Origin: Clavelina lepadiformis
Taxonomy: Eukaryota; Chordata; Ascidiacea; Aplousobranchia; Clavelinidae
Direction of reading: 5' to 3'
DNA: 64,000 bases
Assembly: GCF_947623445.1 (NCBI RefSeq)
Contig: NC_135247.1
Span: forward strand, 16,680,501 to 16,744,500
Both the position numbers and the translations under genes were made by a program. Below the pieces are notes generated by a model. It had not been told where the DNA came from. It worked only from the letters and a program-made list of their open reading frames with translations, and did no database searches. Positions 24,258 to 36,279 of this stretch are shown here, one piece after another. Each line of letters opens with the position of its first letter. Position 1 is the stretch's first letter.

Positions 24258-27200
24258 TTAAGCAAAAGTTTCCTTCATCAGTTTCTCAACCTCCTGTCGA
24301 TGAAGACCTCCGATGCCAACAGCGGGAGCTGCCGACTCTCTGCGGCCGGCAAACTTCAACTGAAGTAGAAAAAAAAATTAAAAGCTTGGGATATAAAGCT
24401 TTTCTGTTGGTTTATTGCTATATGAAATAGTGACTATTTTTCAATGTTTTCTGCCAAACCCGACAGCAATAGATATACTGAAACGTGTAAATGTGACATA
24501 ATGTTATGAAAAAAAGTAAATAAAGTTTAGAAAGGTGATAATTTAACAATACGAAATAATCTGGCAACACTGCGTCTTACTTTAACGCCCAGAAGGTTCT
24601 CAAACCGAGGAGAGACAAAAGTCCATGGACCCATATTCCTTGGTTCCTCCTGACTCCACACATATGCTTCTGCGGATTGATATTTTGATAATTCTCTCTG
24701 AAGTTCTGCAGCTGGGAAAGGACAAAGCTCTTCCAGTTTTACAATCGCAACATCTGACTGATTAATGACTTCAGTCTTTATGAGCTTCGAACGTTCCTTT
24801 TCCAAAGCATAGCAATGCTTTCCGCTGCACAGAACAACCTTCTTCACCCTGCACCACAATAGTTTTTGGGTTATATATTTGTAAGAACTTCACCTCAAAT
24901 TCACAATAACGTGTTCTCAGACAGGGACTGTCTCTTCATCTACCATCGGAAGAGGGAGCCCATATCTCATCATAGAACGAAATTGATAAGATAGAAAATA
25001 ACATTTTTACCTCAAAAAATGATCTCACCTTTGTGGTTCCTTCACACTGGAGTCGCCGATTACCGGTAGAAAATGGGTACCAGGTTGAAAATCTTTCATA
25101 TGAGACATTGCTGCCTGAAAATGCAAGTACTCAACAGTGAATTATGTAAAACTTTTCCCTTTACAAAAGAGGATAAAAGCAAGTGTCGATGTTAAGCTGC
25201 CAAAGTTAATGCCTTCAATTAGTTTGAACTTCAAAGCGTCACATGATTACACTCAGGATTAGAATTAATCAAGATTTCTTTTTAAATCCAGTGAAGAAAG
25301 CTTGACCGCTACCATTAAAATGCAGTACTGTGAGAATTTATATTTACTACCAACTAGAGTGGGATAAGAGAAAGAAGGATTTGCAACGTTGTATTTCTGT
25401 AAAATTGCCAAGCATTTCTGAATAACCATGGAAAATGACATTGAGTGTGGTGTTTATTCAATTTATGATTTGAAAATGGCCAAGATGTTGTACAAAGCAG
25501 GAAAAGGGATGCTGAAAGAGAACGATCTCGACAGAGCTCTGTTTTATTTCGAGGAAGTTTTGAAGATCTGCTTTCTTCGCACTCATGATAAACTGGATGA
25601 GCCGAGAGGCAAGATCCAATTGAAGAGTTTCAACTATGTGATAAAGATTCTCTGGATGCAAGGAAATGAAGATGAGATGAAAAGTCTAATGAGGATCATG
25701 TTGACCTATGAAAGGATTCTTTCTCAACGAGCAACATCCATTAAAAGGAAGTCAACTCGTCATAACAGAAGCAAGAGAAAGAGAAAAGGTGTTCCGATAA
25801 CTTTCTACAACATCCATCCAAACAATGCAAAAGTAGATGATGTAACATTTGTCAAAATGATGTTGGTCTTGATGAAGATCTGCCTTCAGAATGGAGATGA
25901 ACATTGGGCAACTGAATATGGCAATATGGTTGATGAAGCGAGCCAGAGAAAGAACTTTGGTGCTGCTATAAAAGTATCTTTCATGAGGTATATAGCAGGG
26001 ATGTATTTGCTGAGAGGAAATGAGAAAAAAGCGATAGCTTATTACAACAAAGCAGCAGCGAAACTTGAAGATGGGGATATGAAGAATCAGATTTCAGAGT
26101 GAAATAATGTTTTTTTTAAACTTAGCAAAGAAATAGTCTAGTACGTAAACTTTGCAAAAAGTCTGAGTGTAACTTTAGCTTAGTACAACAATGTACACTT
26201 CATTTCATCGATTTCAGAACATTGTGTTATGTTGCTATATTAATTCATTTACAGAGTGACTTTCATAGGTTTAAATATTTTTGAAACATTCTTGTGTATT
26301 CAAATCGGTGATTGCATTTATCATTGCAAATAATATTCGTAACTGTTAGTTGAATGTTGTACAAATTAAAACTTTTTGCCACAAATGCAAAGTAATAGTT
26401 TACCGGAAGTCGAAGCAATATCTTGGGTGAGACTACAATGAGCGGTTTCCGGAAATTTCGGACCATTTGTCTTCGAAGTAGGTGGAAATACTGAGCCGAG
26501 GTGGTGGGGTGACATACTGAGATATTCACACCGTCACCGTCAATGCCTGGGTGAAATTTCGACAAAAATGTTACTTGTTTGGGTAAAAATGTAGGTTTTA
26601 TACAACTATTATTCCTGGTTTAAATTAAGTGGGTTAACTTACTGTCTTCACTACTGTTTGTCCCTTGAAGAAATCTCTCTATTCGACAAGAAGAATGCTC
26701 AGGGCCTGCTCCATCATAACCATGAGGAAGCAGGACAACAAGACCACTCTGATACATCCATTTAGCTGGTGGAAAATATTTAACATCACTTGTCTGTTAA
26801 TATACATTACTTATTTGCTGTAAAAATCTTGACAGTTTGCGTCAATACAATCACAAACGTTTACCAACAAGGCATACTAATAAGTTTCAGTGGATTCTTG
26901 AAGTTCATGTCTTTAACAAATGTTCGACCAGCATCGGAAATGTCAAGCAATAACTTCCACAACCAATGTTCCCTCTAATTTTTCACGAGTCTGAGCAAAC
27001 ACACTAACTCCCTGAGCGGTCCCTTGGACCACTGTGAGCAACATCAGACGTGCCACGTGCGCACTGTAGCCATTATTATGCGTTTATTCTATTTTTAATT
27101 CAGGTTGGCTTATTTTCTTGTGCGCAACACAGATTTTCTGTGCGCGGAGACCGTGTCAGCAGTGCACATTTGCGCACGCGCGCAGCTTAGAGGGAACATT

Positions 27201-30200
27201 GTCCACAACCTCATCTACTTTATTGACTGACCACTGACTTATCACTTAACTTAACACTGACCTTCACCAGATGTTATAAAAGTATCAAAGATGATTTGTG
27301 CTCCTGTGAAGAAATCACCAAATTGCGCTTCCCATATCACAAGTCGGTCTGGGTTTTCAATACTCATCCCATATTCAAACCCAGTGACTGCTTCTTCAGA
27401 AAGCAGAGAACAGACAACCTTAAGACCAACAATCAACTTAACTACCCAACACTATAAATGCATTATCTAGAACTGATCAAACAGTGTTCATGTACATGGT
27501 CTTATAAAAACATTGCTCTGTCACCAATCTAACAGAAAGCAGATGTCACAGACCAACTTAGAGACTGATGCACACTTGTTTACTACCAATAGATGCCACA
27601 AGTCAAGAATATAGAGACAAAGTGATACAATACCTCCTAATAGAGTTAAAATTACATTTTACACATACAAAAGTACATATCGCAATACCTCAATTTGTGC
27701 CTTCTGGTCTTCTAGCATGTGATTAAGTGGAATATGATAATTTCCACTCTGCTGGCAAGTAAACACGGCATGTCGATGACTGAAGGTGCCACGGCCTACG
27801 TCCTCGCCACACAAGCGAATGTCATAACCCTGATTGAGCAAAGACCCGAATGCAAATGCCTCAGCCAGTGCCCAATCGACTAAAGAATCAGTTTGTAGTT
27901 TTTCGACCCGAGCTTCGGCATGTGACTTAGTTAAATGTTCATGCATCGCCTAGAAACAATGCAGAATGTTGACATTGTGTGCATGTCAACTATATAAATA
28001 TATGTTTGCGTACTTATGATGCCTTAAAGTACAGTAGAAATCAAAGCATTTGACAATACAAATCTACGTATAACTACACATACACACACGTAACTTCCAA
28101 ATTAGTGTTTTTACAAATAGCACATTACATAGTCATTAAATGCAATAATTTGCTCACAAAATCCTCATGGACTTCCACCGACTTTGCTCCAATATATCTT
28201 AGTTCATCTCCATGGCAACCAGTATCCCATGTAGTAACATGGTTCACATTCGGTAAAGACATCTTACCCCACGGAGAGTCTGGGGCAAGGTATATTGGCT
28301 CCGGGACATAGTTATCACACTTCTTAAGCAAACTGTTCCAGTGCGCCATGCTGTTTTCTATCCACTGATCTACTGTATTTTTATCCACAATTCCAGCCTC
28401 CTGTGTACAAAGCGGAATGTTGAAATGCCTAATCTTACGGTATCTTGAATCTACACAGTTGAGAAGTTATGGTTCTGACGTTCTTTGACTCATAAAATTG
28501 CATATAAATAAAGCTACAGCCAGCAAGTAGCGGAGAGTAATACATGCTGAACACAACATAATTAGTTACGTAACGATTAGCTTATCTGTGTACTTGTCCG
28601 GAACAGACTGTCTGCCATGTATATCTCTGTACATGAGTGGTTGTGTAAAGGTGGGGTCATCTAGTTCATTGTGTCCCCATTTCCGGTAACACAGCATGTC
28701 TATTATGATATCTCTTTAAAGAAATGAGATAAATTTTAAAAGATTTTGTAATGGTCAATATGGTAACTTCAATTTAACATGGGATGACAGATAGGTGTAT
28801 GGAGAGAAATAAACATTGAAATGATGTCTCTTTCTCATACAAGATATACACAATGATCTCGAAGTCTAATATAACACACTAGTACAGTAATTACAATAAA
28901 CTATAGCCCCATACAATGCATACAGTTAGTATGGAGTGAGTGTGACAGAAACAGATGCCAACTAACATCTATCTATGGCATAAGCTCAACTCACTTTTTA
29001 TATTCATGCCTATACTTGGCGGCAATTTCGGCAGCTTTCAATAACTGTTCTGGTTCGTCGCCATTGACACGAATAACAGGACAACCAATCATTTTGCCTG
29101 AAAAATACACGGAACTATTGAAAATTTTGTTGACAACTAATTCAGGCCGCATTGCAAACAGTGCTTAAATTACCAATATCACTTGCATAAGGAGACGATC
29201 TTCCAAGTTCAGATGGGGTGGTGAAACCCAACTGATTGTTGATGATCAAATGAACAATTCCACCAACGTCAAATCCAGGGAGTTTTGTCATGTTAAAACA
29301 TTCCATAATAATGCCTATGAAATTTACAAAAGCATTTTCAACATATCTTGGCAAACGAAAGGCAATTACATGCAAATACACTGTTCAAGTTAATGGAAAT
29401 CCAAGTTGAAGAATGGTATGTGTAAAAGACTGCTTGAATTCGGTAACTCGCTACAGTTTGCAAAAATTATTCAGAGTTACTTCATGCTTAAGATTTCACC
29501 ACGAGGCAAGTAATACAAGTTCTATGCACACTATTGCACACATTTCAATTGAATTCAAGTAACTGTCAATGTTAAAGGAAGTTGTTACCTAACGCAATAT
29601 TTCAATCACTCCCTATTACATCAATGCAAGGACTCAATGAAGCTCACGCATTTTATACTATATTTGAGTACAGATAGGTATGAAAAGCCGAGGTTGTGCA
29701 AATATTAACCTTCAGAATAGGGTATGTATAGAATTTTGCAACAAAGTTTATAGGTATCCTCACAATCAAAGGCAAAAAATAAGCGATTTGATGTATATTA
29801 GTTTTCACTTATCAAAATACAGGTGAAGACAAAAATGGTTCCATTCAATCCAGACTATATCATTCAGATTCAGTTTCATGAAGAAGCGTTTGATCAATTC
29901 CTTCTTGATGCGTATCACTTTTACATTTATAATTAAGATAAATTCATACGATAGATTTTAGTCAAAGTTAAAAAAGTTCGTTTGCTATGACACAAACAGT
30001 TGATTTGTGGAAATTACATCACAGTATCAACACCAGCATAGCTTTTTTAATGTAAAAGTAACTTAATAAGGGTTTAATAGAACTAGTAAAAACATCAGTT
30101 TTGCCACTATTTTTTGAAATTTTATTTGACTATTCGGCTGTACAGTTTGCACATAGTAATTACAAAGTTCATTTGAAATTTAGGTTAAGTCATTTTCAAC

Positions 30201-33200
30201 AATAGGACGTAGAAGTGAGAAAAAACATGCCATCCATGTAAAAAACCTAAAATTAACTACCATTTTTGGAATTTTAAGATGAGTTCAGTTAAACATCTAT
30301 GAAACAAAAACGTAAGAAAATTTTGCATGAAAAAAAAAAGAGCTGGTTAAAAGCAATAAAACTTGGAGGAGCATTTTAAAGCTAAGTGACTGTTGATTTA
30401 AAATGCCTTCGATTCTACACCTGTTCACAATTGCAATGCTGTTCAATCATGGTCTGGGTAAGTTTCCAACTGTTTTATGTTTGTAATTTTGAAGTATCAG
30501 TTAATAATGTTTTCTAAAGTTGTTTAGTGCTGTGTAAGTAAAAATGGAGGCAAGATACGTTAGAAATATCTTCTAACACACTTCGTATTGCATTAAAACA
30601 TATAAACCAATTAGATGCACACTAGTTGGAAATAGATTAAAACAAAACAAAACACCTAAAAAATAAAAAGGAACTGTATTTGAACCGAAAAACTTTTAAC
30701 GGCTAAAAATAATTCACTTTGTTAATTTTCAGTTTCCTAGTAGCTGTAAGTTACTAATTCTTGTTTAACCACAGGTCAAAAAAGGGTAAGCATGTATGGG
30801 GACATGGTCTACACATTCTCCCATTTTAACCAAAATCAAGCCAAAGCATCCAATCTATGCAAGACACATTACAATGGCAAACTTGCAACAATCCCTGATG
30901 CAAATATTCAAATGCATTTAGAAAACCAGCTGCAGGATATATACAGGTGCCTATGACCAAATATTGGTACAAAAATAGTAACAAAAGCCCTTGAAGTATG
31001 AAAGGCCCAAGGAAAACAGAAAATTGTGAAATAAATGGTTTTAATACAAAGTTTCTAACAGTTAAGTAGATGTGTCCACGAAACTCTCAATGCCAAGCGT
31101 CATACTGTTTCTGTTACTCAGCACTTCTGACTACTGGATTGGACTAAAGCATATGAATGACAGTGAGTGGAAATGGTCCAACATGGAAAAACCAAATTAC
31201 ACCAACTGGCAGGACCATAATGGTGACAACAAATGTGCAGCAATATCAAGAACAGGAAGTTGGAAGTCTATCAGGTGCAACGCTAGCTTGCCCTATGCAT
31301 GTGAAATACCACGTAAGTTAATTAAGTTTTGGACAGATTTTATTTCTGTTTGGCTTTAAGAATTAGGGATGCGATTTCAAAACAAACCACTTTGGCAATT
31401 TCAGCAGCATTGATAACCAACGTGATTTTTCATATTCTTATGTAATTTTGCAATTGCACTTTCAGTGTATGAAAGATGTTTTCGAAATTTTTTTTGTCTG
31501 TAAAGTTGTTTGGTGCAAAACTTTGTATTCATTACGACTTGTTTTAGTGGCATCGATGCCTGTTAACAATAAAACAATGGCAAAATACATCTTCACTGAA
31601 GTCAAACTGCGTTATCAAGAGGCGGCAGCAGTTTGCGCAGCACGAGGAATGAAACTGGCGCCGATAGAAACTCCAGAGCAGCAGCAGCTCATCAATCACG
31701 CAACTTTCACAAACGACACGATGAGAAATTACTATTTTGAGAAACCAAATCAAAATGAATCTGACAACAACACTGCGGGTTTCTCAAACTGGGCACCGGG
31801 TTTTTCACAGCCGATCCTTGATACCATGTGTACGTACCTAGCCATAGGAAAAAATGAAACCGGACAGTGGAAAACAGGGCAATGCTTTGTCCAGCGAAGA
31901 TTCATTTGCATTCTGGGTAAGTAAATGTAAGTGAAATTAACAGCTCAAAACGTGATTAAAATGTATTTACGGCATAGTATTGAGTCTGAAAATATAAAGC
32001 ATATTATCCAAAATACACCGATCACTGTGTGAGCTTGCTTGCAATTTTAGCAGCAAATTAACAGCCATTGATGTGCTGTTAAGTTTTCGATAATGAAGTT
32101 AACAGAAAGTTTTGTTTTGTGTTTTGTTAGTTAACAGAAAAAATCAAAACCAAACATTTTTTGTTAAAAATCACGATTTATGAATTATAAAGAATCTTAT
32201 TTGCTTCTCTTGTAGAAGTTGATGCCATGAAAACACAAACAATGAGCACATGGACCACCGGTAAGAAAAGAAAACAAATTCATGAAATTAACCATGCATT
32301 TAATGTAGGTCTAACATCATAAATGGTTGAATCTTATGCGATAATTGTGATTCCAGAAAAAATGGATGTCACAGATGAAATGATGTCTCCCTCAACATTA
32401 AACACGACATTAGCTGGCAAAGGAAAACCAGAAGACTGTAAGTTGAACTGAGACAGCTTCTGTGCAGATGTAAATCTGCTCATACCAGCATTTCTGATTT
32501 CTGAACCTAAACTTTCAGACAAAATGGAATCCACAACCGAAGGGGGAAATTCTGCCAACATAATAAAGATGACCACTTATATGGCCATGGTTGCATTCAT
32601 TGCCTGCTTAATGCATGTTGTGTAAAAGACTAAAGATAGACTTGAACTAACATTAGAATTTTGAAGCATTGATCAACATCTTACAGTTTTCTTCAGAAAC
32701 AAATGTATATGACATGTGTACGGCGCTCATACTTGTGTAATAAGTAATAACTGCTGCTACGTCAATTATATTCTCGTTGTCGTTTAAATTTTGGATCATA
32801 CCAAATGTAGGTCAAAAATCTTGTAAAATAAAGGTAATAATCAACATCATAACAACTTTAGAAAACCCCTTTGAAGGGTTTTCTAACTTTGGCATCTTTC
32901 AGCACATTCATTTAACTTTAATTGCATGAGATATCTTGTATTTCAAGTTTTGTTCTTCTTGTTGTGCTGTATTATTTTTTTCCCAGTGCAAAAATTTTAG
33001 TATAATTGCTATAATGAATAATCCAACTTTACAAGAATTGTAATTCCATGATCACATCCTCATTTTACCTTGTCCAGTGAATGAAGCATCCCCGTGCATG
33101 AGCAAACAAACAGCTTTGCTTCCTTTGTGCGGTCCTTCACCCAATGTCTGCTGCCGGCCACGACACTTCCCTGCAGCGACCGGATTCACTGCCTGAATAA

Positions 33201-36145
33201 CATCGTTAGACATTCGAGGAGTAAGATTATTTCATATTATTATAATTTTGGTTGTTGGAAAAAATGTGCCGTAGCATTTTGTAAGAATAAACCATGTATT
33301 TATCAACGTATTAATTTGTTTAAGCACAATTCCAGTGCATGTATATTTACAAATAAACGAGCAAAGTGTATACAATACATTTGTGTTCATGGCAGGCTTT
33401 AAACGTTAGATTTATGATTAAGATTGATTGTGACCATCACTAAGTGATGTTGTTTTTGTATTTTACCGAATAGTAGTGTTCTGCATTTTAAAGTAGGAGT
33501 ACGTCAAAAACTTGTCGAAATCGAAAGTGTTGATTTAAGATTTGGTATGGTGACCATTTGCTCAAATCAAATATATATACATAGTTTTATTGAGTGTCTC
33601 AATTTGTTGTATATATATAAATGCGTTTGCAGAATAGATTACAAATTGCAGTATTTAATCAATAACCACACAAAATCATCCACTTAAATTTAGTTAAAAC
33701 ATCACAAGCTCTACGACAAAGAAATAAGCAAGCAACTCTGCATGATATCTCCAAGCAAATGTCAGAAAAACTTCCTGTATAACTACAACTTAACAGATTC
33801 ACATCTTATAATAAACCACATATTATCATAGAAACATGACCAAATACTTTTGAAAGCAGTAAGAAGGTAGCACATTAAAGGTTAACTGAGTTTTCTTCAA
33901 AAACACAATATTGCACCATCACTTAGTTTGAGATGCAGTCACTAGTAGTGTAGTTGCTTTTCAGATCATGCAAAGACACCCAGATGGTGCATCAAACCCA
34001 TGCACTGGTAAGTAGGCAGCTAAGTAACTACAGTTAGGTACAAAACCTACTTCTAAGAACGATGGATTGCCAAGTAAATTGACATGCAGCTTTCTTCCGC
34101 CTTCCATATCAAGGTCAGCCGAAATGTTCAAATGGGATAAAACATCACCGGTTGCGATACTTAAGGCGCTTTCTGGAAATTCACTCAGGCCTTTGATCTT
34201 CCTAAACATTACCTTCACACAACATACAAATTGAGCTGAACAAGTGTTGTAACTAGAACATTATAAATTTAACTTTAAAAACTTTGTCTAAGGTCGTGAA
34301 TGTTGCTGGTGTTATGGAAGCTCGTTAATTCAAAGCTAAAGAGATGAATTATCTAAAGCTGGCGTATATACAATTAAGATTACAAGATGCAAATTAAATT
34401 ACTTTACTACATTATATGGCATTTTTACCAGTTGGGCTACCTTAAAGTATACATATTTGAATCTTGAGTCCAGTAAGGTTGAGATTAACAAACTTCCACT
34501 GTATATTGATATCTTAGCCAACTTACAAAAACAAATTAGAGAAACATAAAACATTACGTTGAAATGTATTACATATTACATAAGCAGATAGATTCTTGCA
34601 GTAGTACTACTAATTCATACTTCTAGTGGAAAGTTGAGCTGACCAACTAATAAATTATTCCTTCCTCTATGTGCTGTGCCAACAAACACCTGCTCCACTC
34701 CACTATCACACACGGAGTGTAGAAATTGATGGAAAAAAGGGAGCATGCTCTCTGCACCCTCTCCCCCGTATCTCTTCAGTGTTGGAAATTTTGTGCCGAG
34801 AAAATTGTCCAAATTCTGAAATACGTAAAAACTGTCAATGGAACAGAATATTTCCGTGATTACAATTGAGTTACACTTACTTTAATACACGACAATCAGG
34901 ACAATAGCTTGGTTGAAAACAAAGTGACTAGTGAACACACTTTACAAGATTAAGCAAATATAGGCAAGATCTCAGGTTATTATATTTTAGAATCAATTTT
35001 GAGCAACATCTTGTTATAAAATTATACTACAAGAAGGAACTACACACTTTTGTCATGTCTGGCAAAATTGGTTTTAATGGCATTGCTGATCACTGTGATG
35101 ATCAGCTCGTGCTTGGGTTTGGTGGCCGTGCTGACGCTAGTAACTTTTTTACATTCTCTGATTGGTCCGTAATGCATGTTTTTGCACTCAAGGCCTTGTC
35201 ACAATTTTCCCGTCTAATTTGTGGAAAATGTCGATAACTACTAATATGTTTGCGATCACCTGCGTCAGCACAATTTTTTCGTCCCCCTCATTGAAGAAGA
35301 AAAATAAAATGAATGCATGAATGAACGATATAGTAGCTGTATGTAGCATAGGTTTATTTGATTGGTGGAGAATGAGAAAAGTTCACTGTAGGGCATATGC
35401 ACATCGCATGTTGTAGAATATTGAATTTTGTGGCATCTACATTGCAAAAAAACAAACCAATTACTTATTTTACAAAAGCATCAGAAAAGTTAAAGGGTCA
35501 CCTGTGATTTCACCATTAATTTGCAAATCTGCCTCTTTAAATCATGGGGAAGTTCTCTGGCCTGGGTCTCAGCAAAACACGAAAAAAGCCACTCCTTTTC
35601 CAACGAACACTCAACGGTTGATGTTTCAAGTGATATTGAGCCACAATATATTGCCTTAAGTCCATCCACAACATCCTTAACCAAAAGATTTTCCTGTTCT
35701 AAAAAAAGTACATATATCTATAAGCTGTATGTACATAAATAAGATAAACAATAATAAGAATACTAAAATAAATGAGGTGAAGAAACATGATGTTATCTAT
35801 TTCAATTCATCACAGACCCTGGGACAGTTTTTCATCCAGTTTCAGTCCATAGCATGCTGGATCAAGCTCAACTACAGTGGGTTTGTCGAAGTGGTTCAAA
35901 GGATTGACATCAGCAAGCTTGTGGCCATGATTTCGATAAGCTTCTGTCAGTCTTGCAATTGCTTGGGATTGATTGTCATCTAAGTTGTCATGGTTTGAAA
36001 AGCTAGAAAGTGAGGTGGCACGACAAACAATGCTTGGTGGTAGAAAGTATTTTCTTTCATTTATCCAACCACGGCAATTGTTCTTTGAAAAATATCGAAG
36101 ACAATTTGGGTGAAATCGACTAACTTTAGTCACCCATGACATCAT
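24258..36145 (-). CDS. DHTKD1: DHTKD1, 2-oxoadipate dehydrogenase E1 component (mitochondrial)
   Basis: Sixteen exons in transcript order: 36145-35818, 35698-35502, 34815-34621, 34212-34051, 33192-33069, 29314-29174, 29097-28995, 28713-28575, 28400-28158, 27949-27689, 27418-27262, 26765-26643, 26546-26404, 25114-25029, 24848-24581, 24359-24258. All phases close to 923 aa, against 919 for human DHTKD1 and over 1000 for OGDH. The Arg/Lys/Ser-rich N-terminus looks like a mitochondrial presequence. The ThDP motif runs from Gly328-Asp329 (HGDASF) to Asn361-Asn362 (NNQLGF). Other family marks are [42 protein letters not shown] and [12 protein letters not shown]. It decarboxylates 2-oxoadipate in lysine and tryptophan breakdown, working with the E2/E3 of the 2-oxo acid dehydrogenase complex. 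Weaker donors are exon 1 (gtctgt) and exon 8 (gttacg). Introns 5 and 13 host opposite-strand genes; intron 11 hosts a MITE. Confidence 0.95.
25428..26102 (+). CDS. Intronless helical-repeat (TPR-like) protein nested in DHTKD1 intron 13
   Basis: A single open frame of 224 aa with its own ATG (25428) and TGA, opposite in strand to DHTKD1. It is alpha-helical by composition. Residues 17-46 and 185-215 look like TPR-type helix pairs ([23 protein letters not shown]). A strongly basic patch, [15 protein letters not shown] at residues 106-120, could be a nuclear localisation signal. The first 100 residues resemble, by eye, the N-terminal solenoid of COP9 subunit CSN2 or proteasome Rpn6 ('A...F..VL', then 'K..IKI.....N..EM..L...LTY'). 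There is no PCI domain, so it would be a truncated derivative. The lack of introns in an intron-rich genome suggests retroposition. Function is unknown and the CSN2 link is a hypothesis. Confidence 0.7.
   Translation: MENDIECGVYSIYDLKMAKMLYKAGKGMLKENDLDRALFYFEEVLKICFLRTHDKLDEPRGKIQLKSFNYVIKILWMQGNEDEMKSLMRIMLTYERILSQRATSIKRKSTRHNRSKRKRKGVPITFYNIHPNNAKVDDVTFVKMMLVLMKICLQNGDEHWATEYGNMVDEASQRKNFGAAIKVSFMRYIAGMYLLRGNEKKAIAYYNKAAAKLEDGDMKNQISE
26964..27201. mobile_element. hAT-type MITE, 238 bp, with 8-bp target duplication
   Basis: Perfect 15-bp terminal inverted repeats (CAATGTTCCCTCTAA) bound a 238-bp non-coding element. The flanks are identical 8-mers TCCACAAC at 26956-26963 and 27202-27209. 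An 8-bp duplication is the hAT superfamily signature. It sits in intron 11 of DHTKD1. The intact TIRs and duplication suggest a fairly young insertion. Confidence 0.92.
30403..32625 (+). CDS. Two-domain C-type lectin-like surface protein nested in DHTKD1 intron 5
   Basis: Seven exons: 30403-30457, 30775-30946, 31122-31312, 31548-31916, 32216-32260, 32357-32437, 32519-32625; 339 aa; all phases close. Residues 1-18 are a signal peptide. CTLD 1 (about 22-138) has the fold marks WIGL, NW and [10 protein letters not shown], but KPN in place of the Ca2+-binding EPN/QPD and no WND motif. CTLD 2 (about 140-262) ends [14 protein letters not shown] and is more divergent, with several N-glycosylation sequons. 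A short Thr/Ser/Met-rich linker (263-304) leads to a hydrophobic C-terminus ([15 protein letters not shown]). This fits a GPI signal or a terminal membrane anchor. Sugar binding by the classical calcium site looks unlikely. It is antisense to DHTKD1 and within one intron, so co-regulation or transcriptional interference is possible. Confidence 0.88.
32827..32832 (+). terminator. Candidate polyadenylation signal of the C-type lectin gene
   Basis: Canonical AATAAA 202 nt after the lectin stop codon, followed about 26 nt later by a perfect hairpin. The position is suitable for 3' end formation on the plus strand inside the DHTKD1 intron. Confidence 0.5.
32858..32886. repeat. Perfect 11-bp hairpin after the lectin poly(A) signal
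   Basis: TTAGAAAACCC pairs exactly with GGGTTTTCTAA around a 7-nt loop. It lies 26 nt downstream of AATAAA. It is not the histone 3' stem-loop consensus. Confidence 0.7.
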
Positions 36146-36215
36146 AAACACTATCTGTAGTTATAGTATTTAGAAATTTACAGAATAATTTATATCCCAT
36201 AAGTTTCATTAAAAA

Positions 36216-36218
36216 TCT
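36216..36218 (-). promoter_or_regulatory. Candidate trans-splice acceptor for DHTKD1
   Basis: On the minus strand, a strong pyrimidine tract and acceptor (ttttcctttgtttttag) end 71 nt before the DHTKD1 ATG and about 60 nt after the TEX30 stop. Tunicates use spliced-leader trans-splicing and operons with very short spacers, so this would be the expected leader addition site. It could also be the acceptor of an ordinary 5' UTR intron. Confidence 0.4.
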
Positions 36219-36279
36219 AAAAACAAAGGAAAATTGATAAGAATTGACAGTTAAAATGTGCAAAAAATTCAAATTGTGA

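Noticed and set aside
32334-32576. Minus-strand open frame in the DHTKD1 intron
   Set aside because: It is antisense to the last exons of the lectin gene and has no family signal.
33961-34218. Reading through DHTKD1 exon 4 to a stop as a truncated enzyme
   Set aside because: The frame after FLE is intronic: a good donor (gtaggt) follows, and the missing AVNPV...HGDASF exon was found at 33192-33069 in phase.
24258-36145. Assignment as OGDH (2-oxoglutarate dehydrogenase E1)
   Set aside because: The spliced protein is 923 aa and follows DHTKD1 throughout ([23 protein letters not shown], short ThDP-region loop). OGDH is longer and differs in the N-terminal region.
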